5,259 nt of DNA, from assembly GCA_026393955.1 (NCBI GenBank), contig JAPKZE010000147.1, positions 1 to 5,259 of the forward strand, in the 5' to 3' direction. This document shows, piece after piece, positions 1 through 5,259 of this stretch (positions are counted from its first letter, which is position 1; every line of letters begins with the position of its first letter). The notes below the pieces were generated by a model. The model worked only from the letters and a program-made list of their open reading frames with translations, did no database searches and had not been told where the DNA came from. The stretch is from Candidatus Aminicenantota bacterium. Its GTDB lineage: Bacteria; Acidobacteriota; Aminicenantia; Aminicenantales; Saccharicenantaceae. The position numbers and the translations under genes are program-made.

Positions 1-60
1 AAATCACCGCTTATGCTCACTCCGACGATCCCCTCAGCCCCTGACCATGCGGCCGCCTCC

Positions 61-89
61 GGGCATCGCCCCTGCGCATCCTTATGCGC
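61..89. repeat. two adjacent short inverted repeats
   Basis: Two small hairpins lie back to back. GGGC (61-64) pairs with GCCC (68-71) across a 3-base loop, and GCGCAT (74-79) pairs perfectly with ATGCGC (84-89) across the loop CCTT. No T-run follows on the plus strand, so a classical terminator is not supported. They lie about 25 bases upstream of the candidate -35 box. They could be an operator, the end of an upstream transcript, or chance in GC-rich DNA. Confidence 0.35.
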
Positions 90-114
90 CGCGAACGCTG
101 TGCCGACCTTCGTT

Positions 115-145
115 TTGAGACATCAGACGAGGAACATGCTAGACT
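115..145 (+). promoter_or_regulatory. candidate sigma70-type promoter
   Basis: TTGAGA (115-120) matches the -35 consensus TTGACA at 5 of 6 positions. TAGACT (140-145) matches TATAAT at 4 of 6 and is preceded by TG one base upstream (137-138), an extended -10 arrangement. The 19-base spacer is longer than the ideal 17. A transcript would start near 152, leaving a leader of about 17 bases before the ATG at 169. Position and orientation suit the oxidoreductase gene, but the match is moderate and untested. Confidence 0.35.
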
Positions 146-168
146 CTCGGGTTGAATAAGCTCAGAAA

Positions 169-1353
169 ATGAAGAAAGCGGATGTGATCGTCGTCGGGGC
201 CGGGCCGAGCGGCCTGAGGACGGCCGCGCGCCTGGCGCGGGCCGGGCTCGACGTCCGCGTCCACGAGAAGAAGCCTCGCGTCGGTGCGGGCATCGTCTGC
301 ACGGGGATCGTCGGCCGCGAGGTCTTCGACGACTTCGGGCTCGACCGCGGCGCGGTCGTCGCGGAGATGGGGACGGTCCGGCTGGTCTCTCCTTCCGGGA
401 CCGAGCTCGTCTATACGCACCCGCGGCCGTTCGCCTGCGTCGTCGACAGGGAGAAGTTCGACATCGGGCTGGCCGCGGCGGCCGAAGCCGCCGGGGCGAC
501 GGTCGCCTGCGGCGGCGCGGTCGACGACATCTCCGTCGGACCCGACGGCGTCGAGATCGCCGTCAGAGACGCCGAGGGCGGCGTCCGCCGCGAAAGCGCC
601 GCCGTGGCCGTGCTGGCCACGGGCGTCGATTTCGGCCTGCAGAAGAAGCTCGGTCTGTCGGCCCCCCGCGAGTTCCTGAAGGGGGCCCAGGTCGAGTGCT
701 CGTTCCCGGGCGCCGGGACGACGACGCTCTTCTTTGGCCGCGACGTCGCGCCCGGGGCCTTCGCCTGGTCGGTCCCGTCCGGTCCCGGCCGGGCCAGGGT
801 CGGCGTGCTGACCCACCGGGACGCCCGGGCCTGTCTGCGCGGCCTCATCGAGCGCCATCTCGGCGGGCCCGGCCTCCGCGAGGAGGGCCCGGTCCGGTCG
901 AGGCCCGTCGCCCAGGGCCTCCTGGACAGGACCTTCGGTGACCGCGTCCTGGCCGTCGGCGAAGCGGCCGGTCAGACAAAGACGACGACCGGCGGAGGCA
1001 TCAGCTACGGATTGGCCTGCGCCGATCTCGCGGCCGAGGCGATCCTGGAGTGCTTCGACCGCTCCTCGTTCGGGCCGGCCTCCCTCTCCGGATATGAGCG
1101 CCGCTGGAAGGGCCTTCTCCGGAAGGAGATCCTGGTCGGCCACACCACCCGTCGGATGTGCGCCCGGCTGAGCGATGGCCGCATCGAGAGCCTCTTCCAG
1201 CTGGCCCGGACCGACGGCATCGTGCCCATCATCCGGGCCACGGCCGATTTCGACCGCCACAGCGGGCTCATCTTCGCCCTGCTGGAACGGCTGTCGTTCA
1301 TGAGTTTTTTTCGCGACGTCCGGGACCGCCTCGGGCCGTTCAGCGCGTCATAA
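169..1353 (+). CDS. FAD-dependent oxidoreductase, geranylgeranyl reductase-like family
   Basis: The 394-residue product is a probable flavoprotein of the geranylgeranyl-reductase/PHBH-like fold. Its N-terminus has the Rossmann dinucleotide motif GAGPSG (residues 10-15), with Glu33 at the end of the second strand in the usual position for binding the adenosine ribose of FAD. A G-I-V-C-T-G segment (41-46) follows, where this family often has a Cys-containing loop. PGAFAWSVP (195-203) corresponds to the family's P-x-x-Y-x-W-x-F-P substrate-pocket motif, with Phe in place of Tyr and Val in place of the last Phe. The second FAD motif, GEAAGQTKTTTGGGI (264-278), is clear, although Glu265 replaces the usual Asp. 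Length is normal for the family. ATG 169 is the first possible start, because an in-frame TAA lies at 157-159; the ribosome-binding site is weak. Family members reduce isoprenoid double bonds in archaeal lipids, chlorophyll side chains or quinones, but many bacterial members are uncharacterised, so the substrate is unknown. The link to the downstream polysaccharide genes is only positional. Confidence 0.88.
   Translation: MKKADVIVVGAGPSGLRTAARLARAGLDVRVHEKKPRVGAGIVCTGIVGREVFDDFGLDRGAVVAEMGTVRLVSPSGTELVYTHPRPFACVVDREKFDIGLAAAAEAAGATVACGGAVDDISVGPDGVEIAVRDAEGGVRRESAAVAVLATGVDFGLQKKLGLSAPREFLKGAQVECSFPGAGTTTLFFGRDVAPGAFAWSVPSGPGRARVGVLTHRDARACLRGLIERHLGGPGLREEGPVRSRPVAQGLLDRTFGDRVLAVGEAAGQTKTTTGGGISYGLACADLAAEAILECFDRSSFGPASLSGYERRWKGLLRKEILVGHTTRRMCARLSDGRIESLFQLARTDGIVPIIRATADFDRHSGLIFALLERLSFMSFFRDVRDRLGPFSAS
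1260..1311 (+). terminator. weak hairpin plus T7 tract inside gene end
   Basis: Two hairpins precede a run of seven T (1305-1311) within the last 17 codons of the oxidoreductase gene. CAGCGGGC (1260-1267) pairs with GCCC-T-GCTG (1276-1284), with one bulged T. GAACG (1285-1289) pairs with CGTTC (1295-1299) around a 5-base loop. The T-run begins five bases after the second stem and stands out in such GC-rich DNA. It encodes Phe-Phe, so it may simply be codon choice. Because it lies before the stop codon, termination here would truncate the message. Low confidence. Confidence 0.15.
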
Positions 1354-1419
1354 AGAGAAGAGAGGGACCGTCCCCTCCGGGGAAGGTCTCTCACGATCCC
1401 CGACCATCCTGCCAACGAC
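1354..1419. other. intergenic gap between oxidoreductase and beta-barrel genes
   Basis: This 66-base gap is mostly occupied by the hairpin at 1362-1392. I see no good -35/-10 pair and no clear Shine-Dalgarno sequence before the ATG at 1420. Whether the downstream genes have their own promoter therefore stays open; read-through from the oxidoreductase gene is possible. Confidence 0.6.
1362..1392 (+). repeat. strong two-part hairpin after oxidoreductase stop codon
   Basis: GAGGGACC (1362-1369) pairs with GGTCTCTC (1385-1392) over eight base pairs including one G-U. After a 2x2 internal loop (GT/AA), CCCC (1372-1375) pairs with GGGG (1379-1382) around the loop TCC. The structure begins eight bases after the stop codon. 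No T-run follows it on the plus strand, so it is not a standard intrinsic terminator. It could stabilise or process the mRNA 3' end, act with Rho, or be a REP-type extragenic palindrome. An alternative fold, GGGA (1364-1367) with TCCC (1371-1374), excludes the main one. Confidence 0.55.
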
Positions 1420-2697
1420 ATGAAGCGTCCGATGAGAAAGCCGATCGCCTTCGCCGCCGGCCTCGTCCTCGTGCTTGCCGCGGCCGTCCGCCTTTCCGGC
1501 CAGTCGTACCAGCCTTTTCAGGAGGAGGTCGAATCCATCCGGCAGCGGACGAAGCTCCGCCTCGGCCCTCTCCGGGTCGTGCCCCTCATCCGTCTGTACG
1601 ACGTCGGCTACGATTCGAACATCTATTTCGCCGACGAACGGCAGGAGCCCGTCGCGGACTTCACGGCCACGCTCTCGCCGGAGATCCGCGGCTACTGGCT
1701 GGCCAGCCCGTCGCTCATCGTCTCGGCGATGGAGAATCCCGAATACCTGGCCTATGCCCGGGAGATGGACCTGCGGACATTCTCCAACAGCTTCGCCGGC
1801 GGCCTGCGCTGGCTGGCCCTGAGGCGGTTCTCGCTCTCGGCCGAGTACCACGACCTGAGCCACGTCCGCCGGGTCCTGAGCGAGCTCGATCACAGGATCC
1901 GGGACACGTCCACGGGCGCCACGGCTTCGCTTTTCTTCGAGACGCCCCGCGGCACCGCCATCGGCGTGACCGGCGGGGTGGACGATTACCTCTACGAGGA
2001 CGTCGCCTCCGGCGTCCCCGATCCGAGCTACGGGGAGGCCCTCGACCGGCGCGAGACCAAGGCCGGCTTCGAGGCCTACTACCGCGTTTTCTCCCGCAGC
2101 TACTTCTTCACGACCGCGGTGTGGACGCGCTACGAGTTCAGCTCCGAAGCATCGGCCTGGCGCGACGCCGCGTCGGTCGAGGCCTCGGGCGGCTTCCGCT
2201 TCCCCCTCGTGGGACTGGCCCGGGGAACGATCCGCTTCGGCTGGAAATCCTTCCGGCCGGACGATCCGCTCCAGAAGGCCTTCTCGGGCCTCATCGCGGG
2301 GACCGGCGTCAATTTCCGCATGGGGCGGTTCGCCGCGAGCCTCGGCTTCGACCGCGACATCGCCTTCTCCTATCTCGAAAGCGCCTATTATTACGTTGAC
2401 ACTCGGGCCCGGACCGGCCTGGCCCTTTATCTCTTCCGGTCCCTGCGGGTCGACGCCACCGTCGATTACGGGACGATGGTCTACCCCGAGCCGCAGGAAG
2501 TCTGGTACGAAGGGGTCCCGGTCATCATCGAAGACCGCAAGGACGTCCAGTGGAACTTCTCGTTCGGTCCCGTCGTCCGGATCTTCCAGACGACCGGCTT
2601 CGGCCTGACCTTCAATATTTACCGGCGGACGTCCAACGCCCCGGGCTTCAACGTCGACCGCAACTTCGTTGGAGCGTTCGTCACCTATGAGTTCTAG
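1420..2697 (+). CDS. outer-membrane beta-barrel protein of exopolysaccharide cluster
   Basis: The 425-residue product is secreted and probably forms an outer-membrane beta-barrel. A signal peptide is clear: basic start (Lys2, Arg3, Arg6, Lys7), hydrophobic core (about 9-23), and likely cleavage near residue 27 before QSYQ. The mature part has alternating hydrophobic and polar strands rich in Tyr, Phe and Arg, contains no Cys, and ends in Val-Thr-Tyr-Glu-Phe; a terminal Phe is the usual signal for the BAM insertion machinery. GYDSN (63-67), followed by a D-x-x-A-x-x-x-P-E-I-x-G stretch, resembles the opening strands of 'putative beta-barrel porin 2' proteins found in exopolysaccharide loci; family assignment is from memory. 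ATG 1420 gives a good signal peptide, but its ribosome-binding site is poor, and ATG 1432 (Met5) is possible. It ends 22 bases before the OPX gene. The likely role is the outer-membrane pore for polysaccharide, comparable to the Wzp proteins of Myxococcus; this is inference. Confidence 0.82.
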   Translation: MKRPMRKPIAFAAGLVLVLAAAVRLSGQSYQPFQEEVESIRQRTKLRLGPLRVVPLIRLYDVGYDSNIYFADERQEPVADFTATLSPEIRGYWLASPSLIVSAMENPEYLAYAREMDLRTFSNSFAGGLRWLALRRFSLSAEYHDLSHVRRVLSELDHRIRDTSTGATASLFFETPRGTAIGVTGGVDDYLYEDVASGVPDPSYGEALDRRETKAGFEAYYRVFSRSYFFTTAVWTRYEFSSEASAWRDAASVEASGGFRFPLVGLARGTIRFGWKSFRPDDPLQKAFSGLIAGTGVNFRMGRFAASLGFDRDIAFSYLESAYYYVDTRARTGLALYLFRSLRVDATVDYGTMVYPEPQEVWYEGVPVIIEDRKDVQWNFSFGPVVRIFQTTGFGLTFNIYRRTSNAPGFNVDRNFVGAFVTYEF

Positions 2698-2706
2698 CCT
2701 TCGGCC

Positions 2707-2713
2707 AAAGGAG
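2707..2713 (+). promoter_or_regulatory. Shine-Dalgarno site fixing OPX start
   Basis: AAAGGAG lies six bases before ATG 2720. It decides the start: an upstream in-frame ATG at 2669 would overlap the beta-barrel gene and add 17 residues ahead of an otherwise normal signal peptide, so 2720 is preferred. Confidence 0.75.
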
Positions 2714-2719
2714 CCGCCC

Positions 2720-3640
2720 ATGAACAGGATGCCCAGGATCGCCGGGCTCGCCGTACTGATGCTCGCCGCCCTCGCCTCCGCGTCCGCGCCAGCCGCGACG
2801 ACCGGGTCGTCCGCGACAACCGGGTTGTCCGCGACGACCGGGTCGGCCGCGCCAACCGGGTTGCAGGACACCGGCGCCGAATACAAGATCGGCCCCAAGG
2901 ACCTCCTCGAGATCACCGTCCTCGGCGTGCCGGAGATCGCCAAGCTCGTCGTCCGCGTCTCCGAGGAGGGCCGGATCACCCTGCCGCTGCTCGGCGAGGT
3001 CGGGGTCGGCAATCTGACCAAGTTCGAGGTCGAGAAGAAGCTGACCGGTCTGGCCGGCGAGAAGGTCGTCCTCAAGCCCCAGGTGACCGTCCACATCCTG
3101 GAGTACAACAGCCGGCGCATTTCGGTCGTCGGCGCGATCGAGAAGCCCGGCTCGTTCGAGCTCATCGGCCGGCGGACCGTCCTGGCCGCGATCGCCGAGG
3201 CGGGGGGGTTGACCCGGGACGCGGGCGAGGAGATCATCGTCATCCGCCAGCTCCCGGGCGGCGAGAACACCTCCATCCGCATTTCCGTCGACGGGCTGTT
3301 CCTCAAGGGCGACCCGGCCCTCAACATCCTCCTCGAGCCGGGCGACGTCGTCAACGTCCCGGTCGAGCGGATGGCCCCGATCTACGTCTTCGGACAGGTC
3401 AAGAACCCGGGGGCCCTGCAGGTCAAGCGGTCGAGCGTGCCGACCCTGACCCAGGCTATCGCCCAGGCCGGCGGCTTCACCGACCGGTCCAACCGCAAGA
3501 AGGTCCAGATCCGGCGCAAGGACGCCTCGGGCAAAGAGCTCACGATCACCGTCAATGTCCGGGACATCCTCAAGGGCAAGAAGAAGGACATTCCGCTCAT
3601 GATCAACGACACGGTCTACGTCCCGGAGAGCCTCCTCTAG
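2720..3640 (+). CDS. periplasmic polysaccharide export protein (OPX, SLBB domains)
   Basis: The 306-residue product is a Wza-type outer-membrane polysaccharide export (OPX) protein. An N-terminal signal peptide (about 1-23, hydrophobic core 7-19) ends in Ala-Ser-Ala motifs typical of signal peptidase I. A low-complexity Thr/Gly/Ser/Ala linker (26-48) follows, built from four six-residue repeats. The export domain starts at YKIGPKDLLEI (55-65) and runs to about 130. Two SLBB domains follow, the first opening at VVGAIEKPG (136-144) and the second at VFGQVKNPG (223-231); each contains an ALA/GLN-rich segment with Ala-Gly-Gly (EAGGLT, QAGGFT). The protein ends at about the last SLBB strand (VYVPESLL), so the C-terminal amphipathic helix that forms the outer-membrane ring in E. 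coli Wza is absent. There is no Cys at all, hence no lipoprotein anchor. It probably forms a periplasmic ring between the co-polymerase downstream and the beta-barrel upstream. Start 2720 is chosen by signal peptide and Shine-Dalgarno. Confidence 0.92.
   Translation: MNRMPRIAGLAVLMLAALASASAPAATTGSSATTGLSATTGSAAPTGLQDTGAEYKIGPKDLLEITVLGVPEIAKLVVRVSEEGRITLPLLGEVGVGNLTKFEVEKKLTGLAGEKVVLKPQVTVHILEYNSRRISVVGAIEKPGSFELIGRRTVLAAIAEAGGLTRDAGEEIIVIRQLPGGENTSIRISVDGLFLKGDPALNILLEPGDVVNVPVERMAPIYVFGQVKNPGALQVKRSSVPTLTQAIAQAGGFTDRSNRKKVQIRRKDASGKELTITVNVRDILKGKKKDIPLMINDTVYVPESLL
2795..2866 (+). repeat. four tandem 18-base palindromic units inside OPX gene
   Basis: Units start at 2795, 2813, 2831 and 2849 and encode ATTGSS, ATTGLS, ATTGSA and APTGLQ. 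Each is centred on a palindrome, CRACC-G-GGTYG, with centres at 2804, 2822, 2840 and 2858. In units 1 and 2 the arms are seven bases (GACGACC/GGTCGTC and GACAACC/GGTTGTC). The R:Y pair is G:C in units 1 and 3 and A:T in units 2 and 4, so pairing is kept and a 36-base higher period is visible. The array falls at the signal-peptide/mature junction, which tolerates length change. Origin by duplication of a 36-base dimer is likely. Confidence 0.85.
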
Positions 3641-3652
3641 GCCGGGGCGTTC

Positions 3653-3658
3653 GAGGAG
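3653..3658 (+). promoter_or_regulatory. Shine-Dalgarno site of co-polymerase gene
   Basis: GAGGAG lies seven bases before ATG 3666 in the 25-base gap after the OPX stop codon. It supports the chosen start and translational coupling within one operon. Confidence 0.7.
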
Positions 3659-3665
3659 AACTGCC

Positions 3666-5259
3666 ATGAAGGGTTTTGCCAGCAAGACGGACAGGAAGGA
3701 GATCGATCTCCTCGAATACGTCCGGGTCGTGATCAGGCGCAAGTGGGTCGTGGTGACGTTCGCCGCGGTCCTCGTCGCGCTGGCCGCGGTGCTCTCGTTC
3801 ACGAGGACCCCGCTCTACCGGGCCACGGCGACGCTGCTCATCGACGAGCCGGGCTCCAGCATGATCAACATCCAGGACGTCCTCAACGCCGGGGCCTACT
3901 ACCGCAGCGATTACCTGGGCACCTATTTCAACACCCAGCTCCGTCTCCTGACGAGCCGGTCGCTCGCGGAACGGGTCTCCAAGAAGCTCAACCTCGCGGC
4001 CCGGCCCGAGTTCCGGGCGGGCGCCGGTTCGAAGTCCGGACTCCTGGCCGGCCTGAAGTCGGTCATCACCTTCCGCTGGCTGGCCGGCCGGGGGCGGAGC
4101 GGGGCGGCGGCCGGGGCCAAGCCGTCCCCGGGACCGGCAGCGGCGAGCTACGCCTACGCCGTCCAGGGCGGGCTGAGCATCGCCCCCATCCCGGAGACGC
4201 GGCTCGTCTACGTCAGCTACGTCTCGCCGCACGCCGCTCTCTCCGCCGACATCGTCAACACCCTCGTCGAGGAGTTCGTCAACTTCTCCGTCGAGACGCG
4301 CTACGAGGCGACGAAACAGACCTCCGAGTTCCTGACCGAGCAGGTGGCCCTCCTGCGCGAGGACCTCAAGCGCAAGGAGGAGGATCTCCAGAAGTACGGG
4401 CAGGAGAAGAATCTCCTGTACCTCAGCGACAACGAGAGCACCGTCGTCAACAATTTCGCCGACGTCAACACGGCCCTGACCACGGCCCAGATCGAGCGCT
4501 ACGCCAAGGAGGCGACCTACCTCGAGCTCAAGAGCCTCAGCGTCGACAGCCTGCCCGAGTCGGTCAGCAACCCGACCATTCAGGCGCTGCGGACGACCTA
4601 TAGCCAAGTCAAGTCCGATTACGAGGAGAAGGGCCGGATCTACCGCCCCGAATACCCCGAGATGGTCCAGCTCAAGGCCCGGCTCGACGCCACCCGCAAC
4701 ACCCTGCAGGAGGAGATCCGCAAGTCCGTCGACACGGCGGAAGCCGACTACCGGGCCGCGCTCAAAAAGGAGAGCTCCCTCCAGGGGCTCCTCAACGAGC
4801 AGCGGGGCGACGTCACCCGGATGAACAAGAACGCCATCTTCTACCACACCCTCCGGACCGAGGTCGAGAACATGCGGACGCTCCTGAGCACCCTCGTGGC
4901 CAAGCAGAACGAGATCCAGGTCTCGAGCCAGCTCGGCGGCCTGCGGACGAGCAACATCAAGGTCGTCGACCGCGCCCTGGTGCCCCCGGGCCCGTTCACG
5001 CCGAACATCCGCCGCAACCTCCTCATGGCCCTGCTGGCCGGCCTTCTCTGCGGGCTGGGGCTCATCTTCCTCGTCGAATACCTCGACAACACGGTCAAGG
5101 GCCCCGAGGATGTCGAGAAGCTGGCCGGCCTGCCGTCCCTCGGCATCATCCCCTTCCTCTCGCCGGACGGGGGGCGGAAGAGACCCGATGTTTACGGCTC
5201 CTCCCGGTCCTACGGGTCCGAGGAAGCGGCCGCCGGCGGGGACGCGCCCGCCGTCCGCG
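3666..5259 (+). CDS. polysaccharide co-polymerase, Wzz/GumC type (3' truncated by window)
   Basis: The reading frame is open from ATG 3666 to the window end, giving 531 residues and no stop. A Wzz domain opens with EIDLLEYVRVVIRRKW (12-27) and the first membrane helix (27-45). The large periplasmic part contains a probable coiled coil (about 214-250), the motif YRPEYPEMVQLKARL (326-340) typical of GumC/BY-kinase co-polymerases, and a second helical stretch up to about 415. A GNVR-like region (SNIKVVDRA) leads into the proline-rich VPPGPFTPN (439-447) and the second membrane helix (452-470). After it comes NTVKGPEDVEKLAGLPSLGIIP (475-496), the cytoplasmic element found before the kinase in fused tyrosine autokinases, then a Gly/Ser/Ala linker. 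The Walker A region would lie just beyond the window, so a BY-kinase fusion is likely but not shown. Residues 116-158 are an Ala/Gly-rich insertion. The protein controls chain length and couples Wzy polymerisation to export through the OPX protein encoded upstream. Confidence 0.92.
   Translation, partial: MKGFASKTDRKEIDLLEYVRVVIRRKWVVVTFAAVLVALAAVLSFTRTPLYRATATLLIDEPGSSMINIQDVLNAGAYYRSDYLGTYFNTQLRLLTSRSLAERVSKKLNLAARPEFRAGAGSKSGLLAGLKSVITFRWLAGRGRSGAAAGAKPSPGPAAASYAYAVQGGLSIAPIPETRLVYVSYVSPHAALSADIVNTLVEEFVNFSVETRYEATKQTSEFLTEQVALLREDLKRKEEDLQKYGQEKNLLYLSDNESTVVNNFADVNTALTTAQIERYAKEATYLELKSLSVDSLPESVSNPTIQALRTTYSQVKSDYEEKGRIYRPEYPEMVQLKARLDATRNTLQEEIRKSVDTAEADYRAALKKESSLQGLLNEQRGDVTRMNKNAIFYHTLRTEVENMRTLLSTLVAKQNEIQVSSQLGGLRTSNIKVVDRALVPPGPFTPNIRRNLLMALLAGLLCGLGLIFLVEYLDNTVKGPEDVEKLAGLPSLGIIPFLSPDGGRKRPDVYGSSRSYGSEEAAAGGDAPAVR

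Larger units (their letters stand above)
1..168. other. non-coding leader region
   Basis: No convincing gene lies here. Plus-strand frame 1 is open from the window edge to a TAA at 157-159, but its third positions are mixed and lack the strong G/C bias of the real genes, so it is not supported as the tail of an upstream gene. Minus-strand starts in this stretch all close within about 20 codons. The segment looks less GC-rich than the genes and contains two small inverted repeats (61-71 and 74-89) and a candidate promoter (115-145). It is most likely the intergenic region upstream of the oxidoreductase gene. Confidence 0.6.

Noticed and set aside
1..159. Open plus-strand frame 1 as the tail of an upstream gene
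   Set aside because: Third positions are mixed and there is no recognisable protein segment; being open for 52 codons is not enough in GC-rich DNA.
139..1260. 373-residue minus-strand open frame opposite the oxidoreductase gene
   Set aside because: Shadow of a GC-rich gene; low-complexity Asp/Gly/Arg/Pro composition and no motif.
1158..2399. 413-residue plus-strand open frame bridging the oxidoreductase and beta-barrel genes
   Set aside because: Out of frame with both well-supported genes, Arg/Pro-rich with no domain, and it crosses the intergenic hairpin.
2669..2719. Upstream ATG that would extend the OPX protein by 17 residues
   Set aside because: It overlaps the beta-barrel gene and puts a polar segment before the signal peptide; the Shine-Dalgarno sequence at 2707-2713 points to 2720.
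2795..2866. CRISPR array
   Set aside because: The units are contiguous 18-base repeats with no spacers and are in frame within a coding gene.
3202..3208. Run of seven G as a possible frameshift
   Set aside because: The frame stays intact through the conserved Ala-Gly-Gly segment of the SLBB domain on both sides, so no shift is indicated.
1348..3354. 668-residue open frame on the minus strand across the beta-barrel and OPX genes
   Set aside because: It is antisense to two clear genes. Its composition (Arg, Pro, Glu, Gly, Asp) is the usual by-product of GC-rich coding DNA, and it has no recognisable domain or ribosome-binding site.
3603..4847. 414-residue minus-strand open frame opposite the co-polymerase gene
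   Set aside because: Antisense shadow; the plus-strand frame has clear Wzz and GumC motifs and membrane helices.

Overview
The window is GC-rich bacterial DNA with dense coding on the + strand and G or C at most third codon positions. An outer-membrane beta-barrel and a periplasmic polysaccharide-export protein imply a diderm (Gram-negative type) bacterium. The overall style would fit Acidobacteriota or Aminicenantota, but that is an impression and no phylogenetic marker is present.

Layout: positions 1-168 are non-coding leader with two small hairpins and a candidate promoter. Positions 169-1353 encode a complete FAD-dependent oxidoreductase of the geranylgeranyl-reductase-like family. A 66-base gap (1354-1419) holds a strong two-part hairpin. 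Three genes then follow closely: a secreted outer-membrane beta-barrel protein (1420-2697), a periplasmic polysaccharide-export (OPX, Wza-like) protein with two SLBB domains (2720-3640), and a polysaccharide co-polymerase of the Wzz/GumC type (3666 to beyond the window end at 5259). Gaps of 22 and 25 bases, each holding a good Shine-Dalgarno sequence, suggest the last three are one operon.

Together the last three genes look like the envelope-spanning part of a Wzy-dependent exopolysaccharide export machine. The co-polymerase sits in the inner membrane and reaches into the periplasm. The OPX protein continues the conduit, and the separate beta-barrel probably supplies the outer-membrane pore, because this OPX protein is short, lacks a Wza-like C-terminal membrane helix and has no lipobox cysteine. 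The co-polymerase is cut by the window end just where a fused tyrosine-autokinase domain would start. The oxidoreductase may be an independent neighbour, or may act on an isoprenoid lipid linked to the pathway; the sequence cannot decide.

The most unusual signal is a tandem array of four 18-base units at 2795-2866, inside the OPX gene just after the signal peptide. Each unit is centred on a small palindrome in which one base pair switches between G:C and A:T while pairing is preserved. No CRISPR, tRNA, rRNA or transposase gene was seen.
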